IMG/VR virus record: IMGVR_UViG_3300045538_000426
Location: 58,970-122,969 of that record
DNA length: 64,000 bases
Strand: one strand, 5' to 3'
DNA from: a virus
The notes under the pieces were generated by a model, which made no database searches, was not told the DNA's origin, and worked only from the letters and a program-made list of their open reading frames with translations. Each line of letters opens with the position of its first letter. Position 1 is the first letter of the stretch. Position numbers and translations under genes: made by a program. Of the stretch, positions 34,298-42,900 are shown one piece after another.

Positions 34298-34695
34298 GTT
34301 GTTTTAATTGTCAATACTCTATAGACCGACTCGAATCCGTTTTTGTCCGAGATTTTCACCACTAAGTCTTTTTCGGGAGAGAAATAATGGCTAACAAATT
34401 TGAAGTCGGAACTTTTTTCACCCAACGAGGATTTCAGAGAACGGTGGATTAGTTCACAAAATTCCGATTCGGTAAGTTCCTTCTTTTTCAATACGGTTTC
34501 CCGGATTTCGTATTTTTGTTTGACTGATTTGATGAAATCATTAGTTTTCTTGTCGTTTCTAAACAAATTCTCACGCAAAAACGAGAATACACATTCCTCG
34601 TTATTGGATTTCGTCACTAACTCAAGCCGTGGATTCTTTTTGATATCGGACTCAAGTTCAATGACAATTTTCTCTAAAAGTTCAGTTAGTTCCAT
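34294..34695 (-). CDS. Hypothetical protein, 133 aa
   Basis: The start is chosen at MELTELLEKIV, with a -10 box ending 8 nt before it. Charged helical N-terminal two-thirds and a beta-rich end (DLVVKISDKNGFESVYRVL). No recognised domain. First gene of an operon reading through the DHFR remnant. Confidence 0.55.
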   Translation of the reverse strand: MELTELLEKIVIELESDIKKNPRLELVTKSNNEECVFSFLRENLFRNDKKTNDFIKSVKQKYEIRETVLKKKELTESEFCELIHRSLKSSLGEKSSDFKFVSHYFSPEKDLVVKISDKNGFESVYRVLTIKTT

Positions 34696-34703
34696 ATGTT
34701 TTA

Positions 34704-34731
34704 ATAGTATCACCAAAATCAGGACTGTCAA
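34704..34731 (-). promoter_or_regulatory. Sigma70-like promoter
   Basis: Minus strand TTGACA, 16 bp, TACTAT, ending 8 nt before ATG 34695. Confidence 0.6.
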
Positions 34732-34747
34732 TTAAGTAATTATACAA

Positions 34748-35338
34748 TCAATCCCAAAGTGCTAAAAAGTGACGTCCGAACAAATCAAATCCCTCTTGAA
34801 CCCGTTTGCTATGTTCTTCACATGGAGTCCAGTCAATCCGACGGTCATCGGCGGGTTTATATCCAATGGAATGTTCGTCGACGGAGACGACCAACTGACG
34901 ACTATCATAATTCTCGGGATAAATAGGGTCAGGTTCGTTGTCGAAGTTTTCCATAGACCAGATGATTTTATCCAAAACTTCTTCCCAACGTTGGCTTCCC
35001 GTTTTTACAACGGCGACGTCTTTAATGAAATCAAAATAGAGTTGGTCCGTTGTATTCAACTCGTCGGCCTCTTCCATAAATGAAATCGGATAACCACTCA
35101 AATTATTTCTCATTTGTTTTAACCTGGGCAAACTCCACTTTGCACAATGACTGTGGAAATCAAATGATTCTTCGGATGGGAAACCATCCCGAATTCTTTG
35201 CCCCTGTTTTCTGAAAAAATACATCACATCCCTCGTCCACCACTTAGGTTTCATGTAGAGAAGTTCCCACCAGCGTAGAGGTTCAAAATTAAATCCCCAG
35301 TGTTTTACTACGTCGCCTACTTTTAGTTCTTGTTTCAT
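34748..35338 (-). CDS. Conserved phage protein, 196 aa
   Basis: The pattern FPSEESFDFHSHCAKWSLPRLKQMRN then GYPISF and WEEVLDKIIWSMENF resembles a phage family that I know only as hypothetical. Rich in Trp and acidic residues, no catalytic motif. It shares a 4-nt overlap with the upstream Cys-rich gene. Confidence 0.65.
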   Translation of the reverse strand: MKQELKVGDVVKHWGFNFEPLRWWELLYMKPKWWTRDVMYFFRKQGQRIRDGFPSEESFDFHSHCAKWSLPRLKQMRNNLSGYPISFMEEADELNTTDQLYFDFIKDVAVVKTGSQRWEEVLDKIIWSMENFDNEPDPIYPENYDSRQLVVSVDEHSIGYKPADDRRIDWTPCEEHSKRVQEGFDLFGRHFLALWD

Positions 35339-35706
35339 AGATTATACTTTATACCATTCAATTTATAAAAATTGAGTTCGTCTTTTTCTGCAACATAACC
35401 ATCCGAAGAATAGTCAAATTCACAACATGGAAATTGTCTACCGGATTCATCAGTCAGACACCAACTATGGGGTTCTTCTAACCATTTCCATCCAACTCCA
35501 TCGTTGGTTGGTGGGAATTCACCGAAACCGTTTCCAATTCCCGCGGGGGAATCCGGAGTGTGTTCGTGATTACATGTACATCCTCTTGGAACGCAATCGT
35601 CACAGAAATAAGGATATACGATGTTTTTTGAACTGGGCATGTAACACCACTTAGCCGATGTATGTTTTTCACAATCACATTTAAATCGATGATACATAAT
35701 ACTCAT
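35335..35706 (-). CDS. Cys-rich hypothetical protein, 123 aa
   Basis: Contains about ten Cys: CDCEKH, CYM, CDDC, RGCTCNHEH, then SWCL and CCEFDY. Two zinc-finger-like clusters in the N-terminal half are likely. Both ends overlap neighbouring genes by 4 nt. Function unknown, possibly nucleic-acid or protein binding. Confidence 0.6.
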   Translation of the reverse strand: MSIMYHRFKCDCEKHTSAKWCYMPSSKNIVYPYFCDDCVPRGCTCNHEHTPDSPAGIGNGFGEFPPTNDGVGWKWLEEPHSWCLTDESGRQFPCCEFDYSSDGYVAEKDELNFYKLNGIKYNL

Positions 35707-36179
35707 TTAAAAGAGATGTATTTCAACTCTTCCTTGGTTAGTTTCGATTCTATTATTCTGTGGAATTTTTCTTTTCTTTTCTCAAGTTCGATTCGTTTCA
35801 ATTTCTTGTCTAACTTGACCGTCACCAGTTCTTCATTATAGTCGTCAACTGACTTTTTGAACTCATCTTCAAAATCTTCCCATAACCATCTAGTAGGAAA
35901 TGAGTTATTACATCCATAAGGTTCCGGCAAAAACGCATACTCCCCACCCACCGTTATTTCCTTCTTATATTCATCTAAATCAAATTTGCCTTCAGATGCA
36001 TCACCCTCGTAACCACAGTTTCCATAATCAAACCAACCTTTTTTGGTAACATCGGGAATGATGGTCAATACAATTTCACCGAATCGTTCATCGATTTTTG
36101 ATAAAATTTCATTGTATTTTCTAATAGTTGTCTTTGGGTTATATAAAGACTCGAATTCTTTTTTAGTTATTTTGCTCAT
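35703..36179 (-). CDS. Hypothetical protein, 158 aa
   Basis: Acidic N-terminal two-thirds and a Lys/Glu-rich coiled-coil-like end (KLDKKLKRIELEKRKEKF). Overlaps both neighbours by 4 nt. No family recognised. Confidence 0.6.
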   Translation of the reverse strand: MSKITKKEFESLYNPKTTIRKYNEILSKIDERFGEIVLTIIPDVTKKGWFDYGNCGYEGDASEGKFDLDEYKKEITVGGEYAFLPEPYGCNNSFPTRWLWEDFEDEFKKSVDDYNEELVTVKLDKKLKRIELEKRKEKFHRIIESKLTKEELKYISFK

Positions 36180-36589
36180 TTTTGTGAAAATTCAACGTAA
36201 CCCGCTTTTTTCAACACTGACAAGGCTTTCGCTGGACTTTTGTCCACTATCCGAAGTCCCCGTTTATCTCTTTTAGCGGTAGGTGAGTGATATTCATAGA
36301 CGCTTTCACAAGTCTCCACGAAATTATCTGGTATTAACTTTTGGAATTCTCCATATGGGATTCCCGAATTGTAATAGAAATCAAAAAACTTCCCATCTTT
36401 TACAATACCTAACATGAAGTTCGGTCCATATGTCAAGTCTTCGTCATCAACTATTACTGCACAGGTTAGTTTCTTAGACTTAATTCGTTTTCTTATAGTA
36501 TCTAAAGAATTTTCGTTCTTATGTTCGCCCCTACGAGTAAGTTCGGCCAGTAGTTGTTCCGTGGGTGTGGATTCTAAATCAGACTTCAT
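36176..36589 (-). CDS. Hypothetical protein, 137 aa
   Basis: N-terminal TPTEQLLAELTRRGE is a short helical motif common at the start of small phage proteins. It is followed by an alpha/beta domain (CAVIVDDEDLTYGPNFMLG). Function unknown. Overlaps the dCMP deaminase gene by 11 nt. Confidence 0.55.
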   Translation of the reverse strand: MKSDLESTPTEQLLAELTRRGEHKNENSLDTIRKRIKSKKLTCAVIVDDEDLTYGPNFMLGIVKDGKFFDFYYNSGIPYGEFQKLIPDNFVETCESVYEYHSPTAKRDKRGLRIVDKSPAKALSVLKKAGYVEFSQK

Positions 36590-37103
36590 AAATATCCCCG
36601 TTAATCATAGTTTTTACTCCCAATTTTCCAGAAAATATTCTGACGTTTACATGTGATTCGTATATCATAATATCACTTCGTTGACCGCTTTCCGTCCATT
36701 TGTCTCGTGTAATTCCCACCGATACATCGTGTTCCCATCCTTCGTGTAGAACAATCTCCTTTATTCCTGATTGGATTATAGCACGAGTACAATCGCTGCA
36801 TGGAAGTCCTTGTGTGTATAACACGGTTCCTAATGTAGAAATTCCGTTGCGGGCACAATGAAAGATGCAATTACGTTCTGCGTGTTCTGACCAGAAGTAT
36901 TTCTCTGGCCTTTCATGACGTTCAGGTATATCGTCAATTATTCCTCGACAGAACCCATTATACCCTTCGCTTATAACTGAATTGTCCCTCACCAATACTG
37001 CTCCGACTTTTGTCTTCTTGTCTTTGCTCTTTGATGCTATCAAATAGACGTGTCGCATGAAGAGTTCGTCCCAACTAGGCGCTGGCCATTCAGAATGGAC
37101 CAT
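36579..37103 (-). CDS. Deoxycytidylate deaminase-like protein
   Basis: 174 aa. The zinc-dependent CDA fold shows SKDKKTKVGAVLV, the catalytic HAE in SEHAERNCIF near residue 75, and PCSDCTRAII near residue 100 supplying the two zinc-binding Cys. The length and the GYNGFCRGI loop fit dCMP deaminases. It would make dUMP for the ThyA encoded 4 kb downstream. It begins within the end of the 56-aa gene (14-nt overlap). Confidence 0.88.
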   Translation of the reverse strand: MVHSEWPAPSWDELFMRHVYLIASKSKDKKTKVGAVLVRDNSVISEGYNGFCRGIIDDIPERHERPEKYFWSEHAERNCIFHCARNGISTLGTVLYTQGLPCSDCTRAIIQSGIKEIVLHEGWEHDVSVGITRDKWTESGQRSDIMIYESHVNVRIFSGKLGVKTMINGDIYEV

Positions 37104-37260
37104 ATGCCTCCTCGTTATAATAACCCGATTCTTCCAGATGCGTCTCTATTTCCTGTTCAATGTCAATTTTTAATTGATAAGCGGCCCCATCCACCTCGGT
37201 TGTGAAACCGTGTGATTCCATGAGTACCAGAATCCGGTCGGTTAGTTTACATACGTTCAT
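37090..37260 (-). CDS. Hypothetical protein, 56 aa
   Basis: Starts MNVCKLTDRILVLMESHGF. Its ATG lies exactly 6 nt after the -10 of a TTGACG-16-TATCAT promoter, and its end overlaps the dCMP deaminase start. It therefore heads the operon that continues to about 34.7 kb. Acidic, helical, unknown. Confidence 0.6.
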   Translation of the reverse strand: MNVCKLTDRILVLMESHGFTTEVDGAAYQLKIDIEQEIETHLEESGYYNEEAYGPF

Positions 37261-37266
37261 ATTGTT

Positions 37267-37294
37267 ATGATAACTTAAAGTCTGTCACCGTCAA
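37267..37294 (-). promoter_or_regulatory. Sigma70-like promoter, leaderless geometry
   Basis: Minus strand TTGACG, 16 bp, TATCAT, ending 6 nt before ATG 37260. Confidence 0.7.
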
Positions 37295-37303
37295 CTTAAT
37301 TCA

Positions 37304-37957
37304 TTATTCACCATGATGGTCAACTATTTCCACTGATTTTCTTGCCATGATTTTATTGATGTCATCCATGCTATATGGAGCCGCATTGCCGTCCCAACCA
37401 ACGTCCAGTATCAATCCATCCTTTGAATCGGCTCTCGTCTTGGCGAAACTATAATGACTATGTCCACAGAGCATATATGCACCCGATGACATGAAGTTCC
37501 ACACATTTATAGGGTAATGCATCATAACTACGATTTTCCCATCAATTAAAGCTTCCTGATAATCTCCTAGAAACGTTACGTTTTTGTAACGAAATGGATA
37601 AACTTTAATGTTTTCGCTGTATTTAGCAAGAACTTCTCGTTCGTATACTTTCTGAATAGGATTGTTGTGATTTCCCCAAAGCATATAAATATTCTGACAC
37701 AGTATACGAGAGAGATACGATTCAAATTGGCCTTCGTTTGTGTTCAAGCAGAAATCGCCTAAATAAAACAGGTAATCATTCGGCTTTACGGTGTCGTTTA
37801 CCGTATCAATTACGAAATTCGTATGGTCATCGGAACTTTTGTGTCCACGGGACTCCCACACGAACGGACGATTGTGTCCGAGGTGGAAGTCACTGGAAAA
37901 ATAAACGGTCGAATCAACCGTGGACCTTAGTTTAATCATTTGTGATGTATTTGACAT
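37304..37957 (-). CDS. Calcineurin-like metallophosphoesterase
   Basis: 217 aa with all five metal-binding blocks: SSDFHLGH near residue 20, LGDFC near 60, WGNHNN near 85, MHYP near 130 and CGHSHYSF near 150. The start at ATG 37957 is 6 nt after a TACCAT box. An internal ATG at 37939 is the alternative. Phage homologues may act on cyclic nucleotides, RNA ends or phosphoproteins. The substrate cannot be inferred. Confidence 0.85.
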   Translation of the reverse strand: MSNTSQMIKLRSTVDSTVYFSSDFHLGHNRPFVWESRGHKSSDDHTNFVIDTVNDTVKPNDYLFYLGDFCLNTNEGQFESYLSRILCQNIYMLWGNHNNPIQKVYEREVLAKYSENIKVYPFRYKNVTFLGDYQEALIDGKIVVMMHYPINVWNFMSSGAYMLCGHSHYSFAKTRADSKDGLILDVGWDGNAAPYSMDDINKIMARKSVEIVDHHGE

Positions 37958-37963
37958 TATCCG

Positions 37964-37992
37964 ATGGTAACGCATGGAGTTCCAATTGTCAA
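37964..37992 (-). promoter_or_regulatory. Minus-strand promoter of divergent pair
   Basis: TTGACA, 17 bp, TACCAT on the minus strand, ending 6 nt before ATG 37957. It is back to back with the plus-strand promoter at 38005. Confidence 0.6.
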
Positions 37993-38004
37993 CGAAATTA
38001 TAAA

Positions 38005-38032
38005 TTGACCTTTTCCAACGGAGGTATACACT
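38005..38032 (+). promoter_or_regulatory. Plus-strand promoter of divergent pair
   Basis: TTGACC, 16 bp, TACACT, ending 6 nt before the GTG at 38039. The spacing supports that GTG as a start. Confidence 0.6.
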
Positions 38033-38038
38033 AAGTAA

Positions 38039-38458
38039 GTGAAAATCATCCAAAATGTGTATCGGCCAGTGACTCTTAAAATGAATGGGTCATTTCACCG
38101 ATTTGGAGAGGAGATAACCAAACTTCTCATTGCCTACCCCATGATAAATAAAGTGTGGATGGTCAATGGAGAAGAATTCATAACGTCTCTGTCGGAATGT
38201 GGCGGAGACACGCATCTTACAGACCCGTGGCTTCGGAATTTTCCAGAGGAGATGTTAAATGAATCAAAAACGGTGGAACTTCCGGAAAAGCATGTAAAAG
38301 TTCAGACGACGGTAGCAGGTATCGGCGTCATTTGTAATGTATACGCGCGAAAGCTCAATAAAGTAGAGGTGGATTGTAAAATATGTGAGGGTAACGATGT
38401 GTGTCTGGAATGTAACAAGACACTCAGAAAAATAGTATGTTTCCCACAGATGAATTAA
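38039..38458 (+). CDS. Hypothetical protein with CxxC pair, 139 aa
   Basis: The C-terminal CKICEGNDVCLECNK has CxxC...CxxC spacing compatible with a small zinc knuckle. The GTG start is chosen because the promoter -10 ends 6 nt before it. The ATG at 38081 would leave a 47-nt leader. Function unknown. Confidence 0.55.
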   Translation: MKIIQNVYRPVTLKMNGSFHRFGEEITKLLIAYPMINKVWMVNGEEFITSLSECGGDTHLTDPWLRNFPEEMLNESKTVELPEKHVKVQTTVAGIGVICNVYARKLNKVEVDCKICEGNDVCLECNKTLRKIVCFPQMN

Positions 38459-38492
38459 AATTTATAATTCACGTCGGAATATGTATCCGTAT

Positions 38493-38870
38493 ATGAAAGA
38501 AATCTTTACAAAAATCCTAACAGTAGTTAGTTTAGCCGCTTTGTCCGTGTGGCTGAGTGTATTGGTCGTAGAACACCGTCTTTCCGAACGACAACTTCCA
38601 CCGGTGAAGGTTGCGTGGTCGGTCACGAACTATGTGACATTAACAAACTACTACGTGACAGTCACCAATTTCGTTCCGGTTGTGGTTTCGACAAACGAGA
38701 CATCGACATCGGAACCGATATTGAGCCCCGGCATACCGTTCATATTTAACACACAATCGGTGATAGTTACATCGATCGATCCACCGACGGAAAAAACAGG
38801 TCGTCTTAGACAGATTTCAGAGGAATTAAAAACGATATTGGAAGATTTGAAAGAAAAAGAAAAGAAATGA
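38493..38870 (+). CDS. Small membrane-anchored protein, 125 aa
   Basis: Residues ~5-28 form a signal-anchor helix (ILTVVSLAALSVWLSVLVV), followed by a Thr/Val/Asn-rich beta segment and a Lys/Glu-rich C-terminal helix. The start at MKEIFTKIL fits a signal anchor. It overlaps the next gene by 4 nt. Unknown function at the envelope. Confidence 0.6.
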   Translation: MKEIFTKILTVVSLAALSVWLSVLVVEHRLSERQLPPVKVAWSVTNYVTLTNYYVTVTNFVPVVVSTNETSTSEPILSPGIPFIFNTQSVIVTSIDPPTEKTGRLRQISEELKTILEDLKEKEKK

Positions 38871-39913
38871 TAAAATTAAAGAAAATTGTAGAATCGATTA
38901 TAACTCCGTCGAAGAAGATTTCTGAGGGAGGTAAGCTCTTTGGCCCAAGGGCCGTTAGAGTGACCACTGATGAGATGAACAAGGTGTTTCGTGAAATTTC
39001 TTCAGTTTTGGCGCCGTTCATCACTCGTATGGAACTAAGTCGTGCGCTTAAGACAAAAGCAGACCACGGCGACATTGATATAGTAGTTCTCAATGACAAG
39101 AATCATGATTTATCTGTCCTATTAAAAACAAAATTGGGAGACGGAGTGAAGGATTACAGTAAGAATGGAAACATTTACAGCATTCTCTATGCATCCTCTG
39201 CCATCGGTAAAACCGTCCACGTTGATATTCTGAACACGGTTTCACAGGAACAATTCGACCCACATTGGGAGTATCTTAGTTACAATGATTTCAGTGGAAT
39301 ACTTGGCGTGTTATCACGGAGAGTAAAATTTAACTATGGGACTGGTGGATTTTTCAAAATCTATGTAGATAAGAAAGGGCAGTTCCACTATATTCATATA
39401 ACCAATGACTTGAGAAAAGGTTTGAAGATTCTTGGATACAATAACATCGAAAGATATGATAGTATAGAAACGGTGGATGACATTGTTGAGTTTATATCAT
39501 CCTCGCCACTATTTGATAGTGAGTATTATGTCGGTCAAGACATGAACCACAGTGACCGGAAACGTGTTAGGACGGGAAGACCAATCGCGGATTATATTCG
39601 AAAAAAACTCATAGAACTGAACGTGCGTCGTAAAATTGACGACGATGACCATTTTTTCAAGACTTTATTTCCATCGGAATATTCCAAATACGTCGCTGAG
39701 ACAGAGAAAATTGAAAATACTGTCATTCCAAAGAGTAAATATAACGGAGAATGGTTGATGAAGAACTTTCCAGAGGTCAAACCAGGCCCTCGTGTGGGTA
39801 AGGTGTTGAAATTCTGGTTTGACACCTATAAAGATAAAATGGATGAGGTGCCGGAAGAGGAACTTCTGTCTGTAACTAAAGACTTTTTACACAAACAATC
39901 TCAGGTCAAATAA
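38867..39913 (+). CDS. Nucleotidyltransferase-fold protein
   Basis: 348 aa. Residues ~60-75 (TKADHGDIDIVVL) supply the DxD pair of the polymerase-beta-type nucleotidyltransferase fold, and VHVDIL near residue 125 could be the third carboxylate. A helical C-terminal half with RKRVRTGRPIADYIRKKL follows. Substrates could be RNA ends, tRNA or protein. The family is often annotated only as hypothetical in large phages. It is followed by the late-type box for the big fibre gene. Confidence 0.65.
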   Translation: MIKLKKIVESIITPSKKISEGGKLFGPRAVRVTTDEMNKVFREISSVLAPFITRMELSRALKTKADHGDIDIVVLNDKNHDLSVLLKTKLGDGVKDYSKNGNIYSILYASSAIGKTVHVDILNTVSQEQFDPHWEYLSYNDFSGILGVLSRRVKFNYGTGGFFKIYVDKKGQFHYIHITNDLRKGLKILGYNNIERYDSIETVDDIVEFISSSPLFDSEYYVGQDMNHSDRKRVRTGRPIADYIRKKLIELNVRRKIDDDDHFFKTLFPSEYSKYVAETEKIENTVIPKSKYNGEWLMKNFPEVKPGPRVGKVLKFWFDTYKDKMDEVPEEELLSVTKDFLHKQSQVK

Positions 39914-39938
39914 TGCCATCTATTTCGAGGTTCGATTC

Positions 39939-39946
39939 TATTTATA
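39939..39946 (+). promoter_or_regulatory. Late-type promoter box TATTTATA
   Basis: TATTTATA lies 13 nt before ATG 39960, the same spacing as for the fibre at 17833. Confidence 0.6.
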
Positions 39947-39959
39947 GAGAGAACTTGAT

Positions 39960-42900
39960 ATGGCAAATGTAAAAATCTCCAATTTATCGACCGTCTGGAC
40001 ATCGTCGTTAACGGAACATGATGGTATAAAGCTGACCGTGACCGATACTGCGTCTTCGGGTTCGAGCAAGCTCATCAATCTGTTGATTGGTACAACGAGC
40101 AAGTTTTCCGTTGGAAAAGACAGTGTGGTTACTGCTGACAGTTTTGTCGGACAATTTACAGGTCCATTATCTGGGACAGCTAGTTATTCTAACTCAGCCA
40201 GTTACGCCTTAAATGCTCCTAATTTAGCCACTGGAAGTTCACATAATATTACAAGCAGTTGGTCATCGAGAGCCGTCACCGCGAGTTATGTTGGAATCCA
40301 ATCAACATCAAGTTATTCCGACAATTCCAAAACATCTAGTTATGCATTAAATGCTCCGAATTTTTCGACTGGAAGTTCACACAATATCACAAGCAGTTGG
40401 TCATTGACAGCAAGTCATTCCAACACAGCTAGTTATGCGTTAAATGCTCCTAATTTAGCCACCGGAAGTTCATATAACATCACAAGCAGCTGGGCATCAA
40501 ACGCATCTACCGCTAGTTACGTTTCCACACAATCGACGTCAAGTTATTCCGATAATTCCAAAACATCTAGTTACGCGTTAAATGCGCCCAATTTTTCAAC
40601 AGGAAGTTCCCATAATATAACGAGTAGTTGGGCCACACGTTCCGTTTCAAGCAGCCACTCGACGAATTCTGATATTTCCATTACAGCGAGTTATGTGACG
40701 TCGTCTAACGTGTTTGGCACAGTGTCTTCAGCTAGTTATGCCTTAAATGCACCTAACTTTTCAACAGGAAGTTCACACAATATCACAAGCAGTTGGTCGG
40801 CGATGGCTTCAACTGCGAGTTATGTATCCGTTCAAAATTCGGCTAGTTACTCCGTCACATCCAGTTATGCACTGAATGCTCCGAATTTGACGACCGGAAG
40901 TTCATATAACATAACATCTAGCTGGTCAGCCAACGCTTCAACCGCGAGTTATGTATCCAGTTCCGCTGTATTCGGAACGGTGACTTCCGCTAGTTATGCG
41001 TTAAATGCTCCTAATTTATCCACCGGAAGTTCACATAGTATCACAAGTAGTTGGTCGACTAACTCGGTTTCCTCAAGTGCGGCAGTCAGTTCGAGCGCTG
41101 CCTTGTATTCGGTATCTTCTAGTTATTCCACAACCTCTGGAACATCAAACACGTCCAGTTATGTATCCAGTTCCGCTGTATTCGGAACGGTGACTTCTGC
41201 TAGTCACTCGTTGACGTCTTCATTTGCACTGAATTCTTCCAATGGGGGGACTGTATTGGGAAGTGGAAGTATATACAACATAACGGCCAGTTGGAGTTCC
41301 AATTCATCTACCGCTAGTTATGCTTCGACCAGTGTTTCCGCAAGTTATGCTCCTGGCTCACCGTCCGTATCGGCAAGTTATGCAACATCCGCTGCGACCA
41401 GCATTTCTGCTAGTTATGCTCCTGGTTCACCTACGTTGTCATCTAGTTATGCTTCGACCAGTGTTTCCGCGAGTTATGCCTCACAAGCGCTCTCTGCGAG
41501 TTATGCTCCCGGTTCACCATCGATATCGTCAAGTTATGCTTTATCCGCAAGTTATGCTCCTGGCTCACCTTCGGTTTCCGCAAGTTATGCACTGACCTCC
41601 AGCTTTTCATTGAATGGAGTCGGTGCGGGGACTACTTTGGGGAGTGGGAGTACATACAACATCACCAGCAGTTGGTCGACCAATTCTATATCAAGCAGTT
41701 ATGCTTTAACAAGCACCTCCGCAAGTTATGCTCCTGGCTCTCCGTCGGTGTCAGCCAGTTATGCCTTATCCGCAAGCTATGCTCCCGGCTCACCGTCCGT
41801 ATCGGCAAGTTATGCTCTCTCGGCCAGCTACGCACCCGGCTCACCTTCAGTTTCCGCGAGTTATGCACTTTCGGCTAGCTACGCAATCAGTTCAAGTCAC
41901 TCAATCACATCAAGTTTTTCAATTAGCGCAAGTCACGCACTTTCGGCTAGCTACGCAATCAGTTCAAGTCACTCAATCACATCAAGTTTTTCAATTAGCG
42001 CAAGTCACGCACTTTCATCCAGTCGCACAATTACTGCTAGTTATGCTGATCGTTATGCTCCACTGTGGCCATCAAGTGTTCAGATAACCGGATCGGGTTT
42101 CACTGAACAGAGTGGAATTAATTATATTGCTACCAGTGCTTCATTCACACTTATTGCTAGTGCTTTGGGAGACACTCCGATGTATTATAATTGGTATATC
42201 AATTCATCGTCTTTGTTGCAATCCGGAAGTGCTAATAGTTACAATGTAACGGAATCCGTGAAGAATATTCACAGTGGATATTACACATGTAACGTAACCA
42301 ATAGTTTCGGCACCTCGACGTCGGCCAACTTCACCATCACAGTATTAGACCCGGTGGTTATTACAAGCGAGACGCCACCATCTGCAACGCCAACTATAAA
42401 TTCAGTCGTGACCTTCGCCGTCACTGCTACGGGTGACCAATTATCATATATCTGGAGGCGAACGAGCAACAGTTCATATTTGGTTAATGGAACTCCGAAC
42501 ATATTCACAACCGGAACCACAACGCCGACGATGACCCTACAAGCCCTAGCTAGTGTGCCACCGAATGGCATGGAGGGGTCATATGCATGTGAGGTTTCGA
42601 ATATCGTAAGTGAGGCCAGTTCTTCGGAAATGCCTATTTATACATCGGCACCAACGATTTTGACTAATCCGTCCAGTATAAACTCAAGTGGATTTGCAGC
42701 ACTTACTGCTACCGGATCGGCTATCAGTTATTCGTGGGAATATGGCGGAATCGCAGTAACCGGACAGACCGCAGCTACTTTGGATCTGACTACAGCGGTT
42801 AACGATGGATATTTTACACAAACAATGATCGACCAGGGTTTAAACTTGAGAGCTCGTGTATACAATCAAGTCGGTTCGGTTTATGGTAATAATATTCAGA

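Noticed and set aside
33960-34300. A simple frameshift that would restore a full DHFR
   Set aside because: Only ~42 nt lie between the end of the DHFR match and the next gene, far too little for the missing ~120 residues in any frame.
40000-42080. Long alternative-frame ORFs in the fibre repeats
   Set aside because: They arise from the repetitive codons of the fibre and encode low-complexity Met/Leu/Pro/Val strings with no start context.
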